Made by a program: the position numbers and the translations under genes
In this document: positions 26,561 to 34,052 of the stretch, piece after piece
Layout of the letters: every line of letters starts with the position of its first letter
Position numbering within the stretch: the first letter of the stretch is position 1
NCBI GenBank assembly: GCA_043101635.1
Contig: JBICIE010000237.1
Location: forward strand, 1 to 34,052
Reading direction: 5' to 3'
DNA length: 34,052 nucleotides
Source of the DNA: CAYMJK01 sp043101635
Lineage (GTDB): Bacteria > Planctomycetota > Phycisphaerae > Phycisphaerales > UBA1924
Notes under the pieces: generated by a model
What the model saw: the letters and a program-made list of their open reading frames with translations, nothing else
Told to the model about the DNA's origin: nothing
Database searches by the model: none

Positions 26561-26932
26561 TTACTGCGGCCGATGGGCCTCCGCCGCGCGGATCAGCTCA
26601 GCGAGGGCGTCGCGCGGAATGACCTGCCCGGAGCGCAGCCGGAAATGCCGCTTGCTCTTGCCCTCGCCCCGCAGAATGCCAGCAGGATCCGGAAGCGCCG
26701 CCCCGTGGATGAAGCCGACGTGTACGCAGTCGGCGCGCGGCGTAATCAGACAGATGGCCCCCTTGACGCGCCCGCCCTGCTGCGGCGTGTGATAGGAGAG
26801 GCTCCTCCACAGCACTGTTTCACTGGCGCCGGGCGCCACCTCCAGCACGAGTTGGCGCAGGGCGCGTATCAGGTCGCGCTGCGCTGGTGGCGTTCCGTCA
26901 ATGAAGCGCCGAACCTCATCGGCCGCGTCCAT
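26561..26932 (-). CDS. DUF1801 protein (YdhG-like)
   Basis: The 123-residue protein matches the DUF1801 family: an N-terminal helical segment (VRRFIDGTPPAQRDLIRALRQLVLE), a WRSLSYHTP strand, then HVGFIHGAALPDPAGILRGEGKSKRHFRLRS. The fold is a small alpha/beta domain of unknown biochemical role, found widely as a stand-alone protein. There is no signal peptide and no close neighbour on the same strand. The start has a GGAG about 10 nt upstream. Confidence 0.85.
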   Translation of the reverse strand: MDAADEVRRFIDGTPPAQRDLIRALRQLVLEVAPGASETVLWRSLSYHTPQQGGRVKGAICLITPRADCVHVGFIHGAALPDPAGILRGEGKSKRHFRLRSGQVIPRDALAELIRAAEAHRPQ

Positions 26933-27037
26933 CAGGCGATCGCTCCATCAGCCCAGCCGTGCGCAGTGTAGGTTGCGGTGGGTTCACGGACGCCCCACCA
27001 AGATCTCGCCAGTGCGCGCATTTTGCGGCCGTGACCA

Positions 27038-27055
27038 CCCGAGCTCGCGCTCGGG
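27038..27055 (-). terminator. Hairpin downstream of the Mrp-type gene
   Basis: A 7-bp stem CCCGAGC/GCTCGGG has a 4-nt loop and lies within a larger pairing of GACCACCC (27033) with GGGTGGTC (27075). It follows the Mrp stop at 27081, but no T-run is next to it. The rest of 26933-27080 shows no gene. Confidence 0.4.
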
Positions 27056-27080
27056 GGCTCCCCTTTTGCGGGCGGGGTGG

Positions 27081-28289
27081 TCAGTGGATCGTCAGCGACG
27101 GGCGCGTCTGTCCCTGGCGCAGTTCCGCCAGCGCAACCTGGCCTTCGAGGTTCTCAACCAGGCGCTCCAGCGCTTCGCGCAGGCGCTTCATCGGCGCGTC
27201 ATCAGTCTCGAAGTTGGCGATCGGGTCGCCCGCGTCGCTGTTGCGGCGCAGGCCCATCGTCAGGGGCAGGGCGCCCAGCAGCGGCAGGCCGAGGCGCTGG
27301 GCCATCTTCTCGGCGCCGCCGCGACCGAAGATGTCGTACTCCTTGCCATCGTCACCGATGAACACGCTCATGTTCTCGACGACTCCGAGGACATCCACGC
27401 CGAGCTGCTGGAACATGCGGGCTGCGCGCGAGGCGTCATCCTGGGCCACCTTCTGCGGCGTGCACACGATCACGGCGCCCGTCAGGCGCAGCGTCTGGGC
27501 CAGCGTGAGCGGCACGTCGCCCGTGCCCGGCGGCAGGTCGATGATCAGGTAATCAAGCTCGCCCCACTGCGTCTGCTCGGCGATCTGCTTGAAGGCGCCG
27601 TGCGCCATCGGGCCGCGCCAGATCAGCGGCTTGTCGGCCTCGACCAGCTTGCCCAGCGTCATGCTCTTGATACCGTGCGCTGTGAATGGAATCAGCTTGT
27701 CGCCGATGGCCGTGACCTCGGCCGACTCCAGCCCGAGCATCGTCGGCAGGCTCGGGCCGTAGATGTCGCCATCGAGCAGGCCGACCGCGTAGCCCTTGCG
27801 GGCCAGACCGATGGCGAGGTTGACCGCCACGGTGCTCTTGCCCACGCCACCCTTGCCGGCGCCGACGGCGATGGCGCGCGCAACGCCGGGGAAGTTGGTC
27901 GGGCCCTGCTGCTTCGGGGTCTTGCCCCTCGACTGGCCAAGCTGCGGCAGGGAGCGATCCCCCTTCGGCTCCGGCGCCTGCCGCCCCGCGGCGCCGCCCT
28001 GGCCAGTCTGCGCCGGCGCCCCGAACCGCTCCCGCTGGATCACCGTGCCGGCCTGATCGACGAACTCGATCACGATCGACAGCACCGCTTCGCCCGCGGC
28101 GTCGGCCCCCTGGCGGATCCGCCCGAGGATCGCCTGCGCCTCGGCCCGGCGCTCCGGTTCGGAGGTCCCGGCGCCCTCGCCCAGCCGCAGGCTGATGTGC
28201 CCGTCGCACGCCGCAACCCACTCCAGGGCCTCGCCGGCCGGCTGGGCGCTGCGGACCCACTGCTCGATCTGTGCCTTGCTCAGAGCCAT
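27081..28289 (-). CDS. Mrp/NBP35-type P-loop ATPase lacking the CPxC cluster motif
   Basis: This 402-residue protein belongs to the Mrp/ApbC/NBP35 family of iron-sulfur carrier ATPases. Visible features are the deviant Walker A GAGKGGVGKST (143-153), GDIYGPSLPTMLG, WRGPMAHGAFKQ, DLPPGTGD (251-258), and FGRGGAEKMA near the end. An N-terminal MIP18-like segment (1-85) is followed by a Gln/Gly/Pro linker. The CPxC motif that bridges a [4Fe-4S] cluster between subunits is absent: residues 312-315 are GDDG in ENMSVFIGDDGKEYDIFG. Some bacterial Mrp proteins also lack it, so this is a variant and not a broken gene. GAGGAG 6 nt upstream supports the start. Confidence 0.92.
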   Translation of the reverse strand: MALSKAQIEQWVRSAQPAGEALEWVAACDGHISLRLGEGAGTSEPERRAEAQAILGRIRQGADAAGEAVLSIVIEFVDQAGTVIQRERFGAPAQTGQGGAAGRQAPEPKGDRSLPQLGQSRGKTPKQQGPTNFPGVARAIAVGAGKGGVGKSTVAVNLAIGLARKGYAVGLLDGDIYGPSLPTMLGLESAEVTAIGDKLIPFTAHGIKSMTLGKLVEADKPLIWRGPMAHGAFKQIAEQTQWGELDYLIIDLPPGTGDVPLTLAQTLRLTGAVIVCTPQKVAQDDASRAARMFQQLGVDVLGVVENMSVFIGDDGKEYDIFGRGGAEKMAQRLGLPLLGALPLTMGLRRNSDAGDPIANFETDDAPMKRLREALERLVENLEGQVALAELRQGQTRPSLTIH

Positions 28290-28388
28290 GCGATCTCCTC
28301 AGCGGATGCTAGAAGGGCCGGAGCGGCCCTTCGGGCAATGCGGCGCCCGGCGCCCGCGTTGGCCTGCTGGCCCGCCGGAGGATCCCTG

Positions 28389-29378
28389 ATGAAACGCGTC
28401 ACGCTTGCCGCCCTGCTGCTGCCCGCCGCGATCGCCATCGCACAGGAGGAGCCCCCGCCGCTGAGCGGCCCGCCCGTCACCGAGGAGCGCCTGCCGGGGG
28501 TGGAATCCGGCTTCTCGAGCATGATGGCCGCCGACCGGGCCCGGATGTCCGAGCCGGTCCCGATGAACGTCTTCCGGCGCGCGGTGATGGAGTTGGGCGG
28601 TGAAGACGCCGGCCCCGACATCCGCCTCAGCGATGAGCAGACTCAGCGCCTGCGCGCCCTCGAGCGGGCCCACCGAGAGTCCATCGCGGCGTTCCGGCGC
28701 GAGCACGCCGAGGAGATCGAGCGAATTCGCGAGGATCTCGGGCCGCGCCTGGCGGCCCGTCTGGGCGATCTGCGCAGCGGCCGGCCCGACCGGACCGACC
28801 GGACCGACCGGACCGAGCGACCCCAGGCCGATGAACCCGGCGCGCCGCCGGACATGCAGCGCGACGCTCCACAGCGCCCGGCCCAGCGCCCGATTCAGCG
28901 GGAGGATCTGACCGAGACGCAGCGCAACGCCCTCGCCGCGGCGACCAAGCTGCGAGCCGAAGCCCCTGGTGACCAGGCCCTGCAAACGAAGATCTGGGCC
29001 GAGCTGACCGAGCCGCAGCAGGCCCATGTCCAGTCGCGCATCGACGCCTTCCGAGCCGAGGCCGCCGAGCGGCGGCAGGAGGCCTACGCCGAGCGCATCA
29101 TGGCGCAGCGGCAGGCGCGGACCGATCGTCCCATAACAGACCAGCCCGACGCGCGCGCCGATCCCGACCAGCTTGCGCCGGAATTGCGCGAGGTCTTCCA
29201 ATCCCTGCCCGAGCGGATGCGAGGCCGGCTGATCATGCTCCCGCAGGAGCGACTGGAGCGGGTGCTGACCCGCTTTGCCTCGCTGACGCCCGAACAGCGC
29301 CAGCAGGCCCTCCAGCGCCTCCGCGAGCGAGGGGCTCAGGATCCGCCCCGCCGTCCGCCCCCGGATCCCGCGAACTGA
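28389..29378 (+). CDS. Secreted charged helical protein of unknown function
   Basis: I do not recognise this 329-residue protein. It has a signal peptide (1-19, MKRVTLAALLLPAAIAIAQ), a charged helix-rich region (95-130), an RPD-RTD-RTD-RTE repeat, a Pro/Arg-rich linker, and a second helical region (165-330). That region includes LPERMRGRLIMLPQERLERVLTRF and LTPEQRQQALQRLRE. The latter resembles DUF3106 and Spy/CpxP-like periplasmic helical proteins only loosely. GGAGGA at 28376-28381 supports the start. It is divergent from the Mrp gene over 99 nt and is followed by a T-rich terminator. Confidence 0.78.
   Translation: MKRVTLAALLLPAAIAIAQEEPPPLSGPPVTEERLPGVESGFSSMMAADRARMSEPVPMNVFRRAVMELGGEDAGPDIRLSDEQTQRLRALERAHRESIAAFRREHAEEIERIREDLGPRLAARLGDLRSGRPDRTDRTDRTERPQADEPGAPPDMQRDAPQRPAQRPIQREDLTETQRNALAAATKLRAEAPGDQALQTKIWAELTEPQQAHVQSRIDAFRAEAAERRQEAYAERIMAQRQARTDRPITDQPDARADPDQLAPELREVFQSLPERMRGRLIMLPQERLERVLTRFASLTPEQRQQALQRLRERGAQDPPRRPPPDPAN
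28782..28817 (+). repeat. 9-nt tandem repeat within the secreted helical protein
   Basis: Four units of a 9-nt repeat (CGGACCGAC core, first unit divergent) encode RPD-RTD-RTD-RTE. It keeps frame and is a likely site of copy-number slippage. Confidence 0.85.
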
Positions 29379-29402
29379 CCTCGACAACAACTGACAACAA
29401 GT

Positions 29403-29438
29403 CCCCCTGCCCGGCGGCCCGGGTGGGGCGCTTTTTTT
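29403..29438 (+). terminator. Rho-independent terminator of the secreted helical protein gene
   Basis: A GC-rich interrupted hairpin (CCCC..CCCG pairing CGGG..GGGG, about 29404-29428) is followed by CGC and TTTTTTT at 29432-29438. Confidence 0.85.
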
Positions 29439-29450
29439 GCCCCGTGCGGC

Positions 29451-29633
29451 TTGGAAAGCGACGCGGGGATGAAAATGTGTAAAGATAGGGACAATAACCC
29501 TCTTTCATTGGCCGATAACTTGAATATCATCCCAACGATCTCTCTCTCTCCTCCAGCGGGGCGCTGTCCAACGATGGCGCCCTGCTTTGCCATGCGGCCC
29601 GGCCCGCTCGCCTAACTTCCCTCGGCCGGGAGA
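29451..29633 (+). promoter_or_regulatory. AT-rich promoter/leader region of the epimerase gene
   Basis: Positions 29451-29540 are clearly richer in A+T than the rest of the window. TATCAT at 29525-29530 is a good -10 candidate with a weak TTTCAT 16 nt upstream. A CT-repeat tract (29540-29554) and a 6-bp inverted repeat GGGCGC/GCGCCC (29559-29564/29577-29582) follow in what would be the leader. GGAG at 29629-29632 is the ribosome-binding site for the ATG at 29640. Confidence 0.4.
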
Positions 29634-29639
29634 ATGACC

Positions 29640-30608
29640 ATGGCGACGGATCAGAGCGCGGCGGTGGTGACCGGAGCAGCGGGCTTCATCGGCTCCAGCG
29701 TGAGCTTGGCGCTGCTGCGGGCAGGCTGGCGCATCGTCGGCGTCGACAACTTCGACCCCTTCTACGACGAGTCGGTGAAGCGAGCCAACGTCCGGGCATG
29801 CGCCGGCGCCGGCGACTTCGAGTTGCTCGAGGCGGACATCTGCGAGCCCGGCGCTCTCGCCGGCGCCCTGCGCCGCGCGCGCCCCGGCCTGGTGATTCAC
29901 CTGGCCGCCCGAGCCGGGGTCCGCCCGAGCATTGAGGACCCGGTGGGCTATGCCCGCGCCAACGTCCTGGGCACGGCGGTCGTCCTGGACGCGTGCCTTC
30001 GGGCCGGGACCGACCGCATCCTGTGCGCCTCTTCAAGCTCCGTGTACGGCAACAGCGAGAAGGTCCCCTTCGCCGAGACCGACGATGTCAGCCGGCCGAT
30101 CAGCCCCTACGCCTCGACCAAGGCCTCGTGCGAGCTGCTCGGCTTCACCCACCACGCCCTGCACGGCCAGCCGGTGGCGATGCTGCGCTTCTTCACCGTG
30201 TACGGCCCGCGCCAGCGCCCGGACCTGGCGATCAGCAAGTTCATGCGCCGCGTCGCCGCGGGCGAGCCGATCCCGGTCTTCGGCGACGGCTCGACCAGCC
30301 GCGACTACACCTTCATCGACGACATCGTCGCCGGCGTGCGGGCCGCCGCGGACGCGATCGGCGGGCACGGCTATCGCGTCTGGAACCTCGGCAGCGACAC
30401 GCCGGTGCGCCTCGACGCCATGATCGAGGCCGTTGCGGCCACGGTCGGGCGGGCGGCGGTGATCGACCGCCAGCCGATGCAGCCCGGCGATGTCGAGCGG
30501 ACCTGGGCCGATCTGACGCGCAGCGGCGCGGAGCTGCATTACAGCCCGTCGACGAGCTTCGCCGACGGGCTGCGGAAGCAGTGGGAGTGGATGCGCGGGC
30601 AGGGTTGA
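29640..30608 (+). CDS. NAD-dependent sugar-nucleotide epimerase, UDP-glucuronate 4-epimerase-like
   Basis: The 322-residue extended short-chain dehydrogenase has TGAAGFIGS (11-19) for NAD binding, VDNFDPFYD, VIHLAARAGVR, a Ser cluster (131-134) and the catalytic Y157-x3-K161 (YASTK). The DNF..YD segment, AGVRPSIEDP, RFFTVYGPRQRPDLA, DGSTSRDYTFIDDI and MQPGDVERTWAD resemble UDP-glucuronate 4-epimerases (GAE/WcaG-like), giving UDP-galacturonate. Related UDP-GlcNAc epimerases cannot be excluded. The ATG at 29640 has GGAG at a 7-nt spacing; the ATG at 29634 sits against the same GGAG. It converges on the GH56-like gene with 8 nt between the stop codons. Confidence 0.9.
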   Translation: MATDQSAAVVTGAAGFIGSSVSLALLRAGWRIVGVDNFDPFYDESVKRANVRACAGAGDFELLEADICEPGALAGALRRARPGLVIHLAARAGVRPSIEDPVGYARANVLGTAVVLDACLRAGTDRILCASSSSVYGNSEKVPFAETDDVSRPISPYASTKASCELLGFTHHALHGQPVAMLRFFTVYGPRQRPDLAISKFMRRVAAGEPIPVFGDGSTSRDYTFIDDIVAGVRAAADAIGGHGYRVWNLGSDTPVRLDAMIEAVAATVGRAAVIDRQPMQPGDVERTWADLTRSGAELHYSPSTSFADGLRKQWEWMRGQG

Positions 30609-30616
30609 GTCAGGCC

Positions 30617-31981
30617 CTACGGCGCTTCATCGCGCTTGACGGCCCGCCGTCCGACGATCCGCCCGCCGCGGTGCACCGGGGTGCTGACGGTCGCGGTCGG
30701 CGAATGGCTGGGCATGTGGATGCGCGCCTCGCCCTCACGGACATGGCCCCATTCCGGCCCGCCTTCGGCGAGGTTCGCAAACCGCATGATCGCCGCCGCG
30801 GGGATGGACGAAGGCGTCGCCTCCGGCCCGCCGCTGGGCTTGCGCGGCACGGCGGCAGCGCCCGGCAGCCCGAACGGCTTGCCGTACCACCCCTCCCAGA
30901 TGCGGTTGGTGATCGGGATGGCGAGGTCGTTCATCCAGGCCGCGGTCTGCCGGGCCATGGCGCTGGTCATCGAGTCGCCCCACAGCAGCACGCCGTCGGC
31001 GTCCGCCTCCTTCGGCACGGTGAACTGGAGGTAGGTGTTCAGCTCGTTGAGGAAGTGCCCCTCGACATCCGGCGTCTTGGCCCCGTAATACCGGGTGGAA
31101 ACGAAGGGGATCACCAGCGACTGCGGCGCAAGCCGGCGCGCCTCGCGCACGTGCGACGCCAGGAACTCCCGCTGCTGGGTGATGGTGTTCTCGGCCATCT
31201 TGTCGGTCACCTTGCCGTCCGGGACGGTGCGGCGCGGCGGGTACACGCGCGGCGCCGTGACGTCGAGTTCGTCCCACAGCGGCGCGAGGCGGTCGTTGAC
31301 CTCGCTGGCATAGTGCGTGCAATCGCCGTAGCCGACCACGCCGCCGGGCGTCAGCGACGAGCCATAGAGCATCCTGGGGTAGTTGTAATAGCCCCACTTG
31401 GCGTCCGGCCGCAGGCGCTTGCACTCGCGGATCGTGGCGATCAGGAACCGCACGGCCGCTTCTTCGTAGCTGTCGCGCAGCGCGATCTCGCGCTCGGTCC
31501 CGCTCTTGCCCGCGATGACGTGCGGCCGGTACTGCTCGATGTAGTCAAGCCAGTCGTCCTTGAAGTCCTGGTCCAGGGCGGCCGCGTCGGCCCGCGATGG
31601 GAAGTTGAAGTTGTGATCCCACGCGGCCCACCACGCCTCGTAGTCGACCACGATGACGCCGTCGTAGCCCTCGGGAACCCAGCGGTGCAGGTTCTTGCGC
31701 ATGGCGTCGAAGTGACGATCCATGTAGTCGGGGTCCATCTCGACGAGGTGGATCCCCGCCTTGGGGTACAGCCCGAGCTGGCCCTGATACACCACGATCG
31801 CTCCCTCCGGATCGAGGGGCGTCTCGCTCATATCGACGAGACTGGAGAGGTTCTCGCCGTAGGTCCCCCGGACATCCATGTTGGTCGGCAGCGTCACGTA
31901 CAGCGCAAAGTCGGTCGCCCCCGCCGGGACGCCGAGCACACCCGTCATCAGCGCCGCTGCCCAGAATCGCATGGCCGTCAT
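30617..31981 (-). CDS. Secreted GH56 hyaluronidase-like glycoside hydrolase
   Basis: The 454-residue protein has a signal peptide at about 1-22 (cleavage after GA). Its body follows the order of motifs of GH56 hyaluronidases (animal and bee-venom type). VVYQGQLGLYP matches the ILY..G..P strand. VIVVDYEAW has D113-x-E115 where bee-venom enzyme has D111-x-E113. Next come FLIATIRECKRLRPDAKWGYYNYP (W196-Y199), a DELDVTAPRVYPP strand, and GVLLWGDSM (W334), the last-strand tryptophan motif. The C-terminal 80 residues are a basic Pro/Ala-rich tail with no family match. GH56 enzymes cut beta-1,4 bonds of hyaluronan or chondroitin with a substrate-assisted Glu. The real substrate here may be a bacterial uronate-containing glycan. 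GGAGGG upstream supports the start. Confidence 0.72.
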   Translation of the reverse strand: MTAMRFWAAALMTGVLGVPAGATDFALYVTLPTNMDVRGTYGENLSSLVDMSETPLDPEGAIVVYQGQLGLYPKAGIHLVEMDPDYMDRHFDAMRKNLHRWVPEGYDGVIVVDYEAWWAAWDHNFNFPSRADAAALDQDFKDDWLDYIEQYRPHVIAGKSGTEREIALRDSYEEAAVRFLIATIRECKRLRPDAKWGYYNYPRMLYGSSLTPGGVVGYGDCTHYASEVNDRLAPLWDELDVTAPRVYPPRRTVPDGKVTDKMAENTITQQREFLASHVREARRLAPQSLVIPFVSTRYYGAKTPDVEGHFLNELNTYLQFTVPKEADADGVLLWGDSMTSAMARQTAAWMNDLAIPITNRIWEGWYGKPFGLPGAAAVPRKPSGGPEATPSSIPAAAIMRFANLAEGGPEWGHVREGEARIHMPSHSPTATVSTPVHRGGRIVGRRAVKRDEAP

Positions 31982-32077
31982 GGCTCCCTCCGATCGTCCC
32001 TTGCCGCCTCAAAAGTGCGATAGTCTGCCCGGCGGAACAATGGGACCGATGGGCCATTCGGTGAAAGAGCGCAGGTC

Positions 32078-33037
32078 ATGACGGTTGCGCCGCCGGCGCA
32101 GGCGCCGTCCGATAGCCGCCGCCCCGGCAGCGCCCTGCCGGCGGTCGCGGGCGCGGCCATTGCCCTGGGCGCGGCGGTCCTGCCCTGGACGCCGCTGTGG
32201 CTTGGGGACCTGCTGGCCAGCGTCGCCCCGGCTCTGGGCCTGGTTCTGGGCCTTGGCGCCGCCGTGGCGCTGCTGGCCCGCCGGCGCCGGGCCGCGGCGC
32301 TTCTCGGTCTCGTCGCCGCCAGCGCCGCTGGCCTGACGATCTGGTCGCCCCGGGCCCCCGCCGGCGCCGGGACCGCGACGTTCACGCTGGTGGCGGTCAA
32401 CGCCCACATGACCGAGCCGGAGGCGTTTGTGCGCTTCCTGGAGGCGACCGACGCGGACATCGTCGCGGTCGTGGAGGCGCCTTGGAACCTGCACCAGACG
32501 GCCGTCCCCGCGACCTTCGCGTTTCGGCACATCGAGGGCCCGCGAACCGGCGGACCGGCGGTGCGCGGGCTCTACAGCCGCTGGCCGGGCCGGCTGGTCG
32601 CCGCCGATCTGCCCGACCGGTCGGTCTTCGGGGCCGAGATTGACCACCCGGCCGGGCCCCTGGGCGTCGTCGTGCTGCACGCGCTGTCGCCGCGCACGCC
32701 GGCCCGCTGGCGCGAGGGCAACCAGCGCACCCGCCAGGCCGGGCAACTGGCCGCACAACTCGAGGCCGGCGGCGCGTGCGCCGTGATCGCCGGGGACTTC
32801 AACAGCCCACCGACCGGGCTGCGCAGCCGGGCGCTGGGCGCGATGGGCTTCCGCCGGGCCCGCCCGCGCCAGGGCCCCGGCGGCAGCTACCCCGCGTGGC
32901 TGTGGCAGCCGCTGGGGCTGGCGATCGACGGGGCTGCGCTCGGCGACGGCCTCGCCGTGCAGTCGTGGCGCGTGCTCGATCTCCCTGGCTCAGACCACCG
33001 CGCGGTGCGCATCGAGATCGCTCTGGCCGATCAGTGA
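32078..33037 (+). CDS. Membrane-anchored endonuclease/exonuclease/phosphatase-family protein
   Basis: The 319-residue protein has two or three transmembrane helices (about 21-38, 43-66, 72-88) followed by an EEP domain. The metal and catalytic residues appear as N108 (VAVNAHM), E133 (VVEA), H201 (VLHALSP), D240 and N242 (AGDFNSPP), and D306-H307 (SDHRAV). This fits the EEP superfamily, whose members act on DNA, phosphoinositides or sphingomyelin. The anchored form with the domain outside resembles bacterial YafD/EEP membrane proteins of unknown substrate. It diverges from the GH56-like gene over 96 nt and ends 7 nt into the flippase gene. Confidence 0.83.
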   Translation: MTVAPPAQAPSDSRRPGSALPAVAGAAIALGAAVLPWTPLWLGDLLASVAPALGLVLGLGAAVALLARRRRAAALLGLVAASAAGLTIWSPRAPAGAGTATFTLVAVNAHMTEPEAFVRFLEATDADIVAVVEAPWNLHQTAVPATFAFRHIEGPRTGGPAVRGLYSRWPGRLVAADLPDRSVFGAEIDHPAGPLGVVVLHALSPRTPARWREGNQRTRQAGQLAAQLEAGGACAVIAGDFNSPPTGLRSRALGAMGFRRARPRQGPGGSYPAWLWQPLGLAIDGAALGDGLAVQSWRVLDLPGSDHRAVRIEIALADQ

Positions 33038-34035
33038 GCCAGACCCAGCCGCCCGAGCGTCGCCGCACGGATGCGCCGCCGCTCATGATCGCGCACCACC
33101 AGCAGCCAGGCGGCCCCGGCGTACACCGCGCCGGCCGCGAAGATCACGGCGCCGAGCGACAGGGGCGTCCAGGTACTGATCACAACGCGGCCGACGACGG
33201 GCGCCGGCGCCATGATCAGCGTCGCCGCCAGCGGGCGCAGGACCGGGGCCAGAATCTCGCGGTACCGCAGGCCGAGCACGTCGGCGACGATCCGCGGCGC
33301 CGCCACGAAGTGCAGCGACACGATGATGGCCGCGTAGGAGATCGCCGGCCCGGTGTACCGGATCGGATCCGGCAGCGTCAGCAGCAGTCCGATGGCGATC
33401 ACGGGGTTTGCCAACCCGCCGGCGAGCACGAGTGGGGCATAGCGCCGGATGTGGCCGGCCCCGTACAGCACCCGGAACCAGCCGTCGCTGATCGCCCGTG
33501 CCGTCACGCCGATGAGAATGAGCTGCGTCAGCGTCACCGCCATCTGCATCGACTGGGGGTCGAGGCGCCGGCCGAGCCACACGTGCAGGATGGGCCCCGT
33601 CAGCAGCAGGATGCCCGCCGCCGCCGGCAGCGCCACCAGCGCGTGCAGGCGCGTCGAGTGGTGCAGCAGCACCGCCACCGCCCCGCCCGGGGCCCGGGCG
33701 CTGAGGCGGGCCGCCACGGCGTCGACGCCGCTGGTGACGCCGACGGTCGTCATGCGCGCATAGCTGCCCAGCGTCACCGCAACCGTGAACACGGCGTTGA
33801 GCTTCAGCCCGAGGAACAGGTTCATCAGCAACTGGTCCAGCCGGATGTGCATGTTGCTGGCAAGCAGCGTGAGGGAGTTCCAGCCGCCGACCGCGAGCAC
33901 GGCCCGGGCGCCCTCGCGCGAGGCCAACTGCGGCCGTGGCGCCGTGCGCCGGTCCAGCGCCACCATCAGGGCCGCGGCCAGGATGACCGACCCGATCATC
34001 AGCAGCGCCGAGACCCAGGCATACACGATCACAGC
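33031..34035 (-). CDS. Polysaccharide flippase (Wzx/MATE-like), N-terminus missing
   Basis: This is the C-terminal part of a multi-helix membrane protein, 334 residues visible, with about eight hydrophobic segments alternating with short charged loops. SNMHIRLDQLLMNLFLGL and the loop GAVAVLLHHSTRLHALVALPAA fit the second half of MOP-superfamily O-antigen or polysaccharide flippases, which move undecaprenyl-linked glycans across the inner membrane. The frame stays open past a GTG at 34032 to where adapter sequence begins at 34036, so the real start is not in the window. It overlaps the EEP gene end by 7 nt. With the epimerase and GH56-like genes it suggests a surface-polysaccharide locus continuing to the right. 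Confidence 0.8.
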   Translation of the reverse strand, partial: AVIVYAWVSALLMIGSVILAAALMVALDRRTAPRPQLASREGARAVLAVGGWNSLTLLASNMHIRLDQLLMNLFLGLKLNAVFTVAVTLGSYARMTTVGVTSGVDAVAARLSARAPGGAVAVLLHHSTRLHALVALPAAAGILLLTGPILHVWLGRRLDPQSMQMAVTLTQLILIGVTARAISDGWFRVLYGAGHIRRYAPLVLAGGLANPVIAIGLLLTLPDPIRYTGPAISYAAIIVSLHFVAAPRIVADVLGLRYREILAPVLRPLAATLIMAPAPVVGRVVISTWTPLSLGAVIFAAGAVYAGAAWLLVVRDHERRRIRAATLGRLGLAH

Positions 34036-34052
34036 AGATCGGAAGAGCGTCG
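34036..34052. other. Illumina TruSeq adapter sequence at contig end
   Basis: The last 17 bases, AGATCGGAAGAGCGTCG, match the start of the Illumina TruSeq universal adapter read-through. They are not genomic and mark a library artefact. Confidence 0.93.

Noticed and set aside
29993..32023. A 676-codon plus-strand frame across the epimerase and GH56-like genes
   Set aside because: It is out of frame with the epimerase and antisense to the GH56-like gene, with Arg/His-rich composition typical of GC-driven shadow frames.

Overview
This window looks like one high-GC metagenomic contig from a planctomycete, most likely class Phycisphaerae. The main evidence is two adjacent secreted proteins ending in paired Cys/Asp/Phe-rich EF-hand repeats with a terminal Cys-Pro, the 'GC-type' dockerin-like anchor I associate with Phycisphaerales. 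The mix of housekeeping and surface-glycan genes and the many atypical enzyme variants fit. The last 17 bases match an Illumina adapter, so the right edge is a library artefact. Both edge genes are cut. I saw no rRNA, tRNA, CRISPR array, phage or insertion sequence. Coding density is high and no gene-free stretch reaches 300 bases.

Layout. 1-2.55 kb: 5'-truncated DUF4132 protein. 2.7-4.6 kb: a CPBP membrane protease and trpC, divergent with overlapping 5' ends. 4.7-6.1 kb: secreted thioredoxin-fold protein lacking its cysteines. 6.2-9.0 kb: pyruvate phosphate dikinase. 9.1-10.9 kb: pabB translationally coupled to a Nudix hydrolase, a plausible folate pair. 10.9-16.8 kb: a glycan locus with a GT2 and a domain-swapped HldE-like protein on the minus strand and two GT4 glycosyltransferases on the plus strand. 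16.9-20.1 kb: DNA glycosylase, membrane ankyrin protein, LysR regulator. 20.2-21.6 kb: VapBC-type toxin-antitoxin pair followed by a BshB1-like deacetylase. 21.5-23.1 kb: pyruvate kinase-like protein. 23.2-24.4 kb: TetR and an AhpD-like protein with a perfect palindrome between them. 24.7-26.4 kb: tandem dockerin-anchored secreted proteins. 26.6-29.4 kb: DUF1801, Mrp-type ATPase, secreted helical protein. 29.6-34 kb: UDP-uronate epimerase-like enzyme, a GH56 hyaluronidase-like protein, an endonuclease/phosphatase-family protein and a truncated polysaccharide flippase.

Themes. Sugar-nucleotide, glycosyltransferase, flippase and glycan-hydrolase genes at 10.9-16.8 and 29.6-34 kb point to an elaborate uronate- or heptose-containing surface polysaccharide. 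Several proteins keep a family fold but lack signature residues: the thioredoxin, the HldE kinase half and Mrp. Short perfect hairpins with a 3-nt TCC/TCT loop recur in intergenic DNA and once inside the DUF4132 gene. A group of genes at 17.9-23.1 kb lacks a Shine-Dalgarno sequence but has a -10-like box 6-9 nt before the start codon, suggesting leaderless mRNAs. The most striking candidate is the bacterial GH56-like protein at 30.6-32.0 kb.
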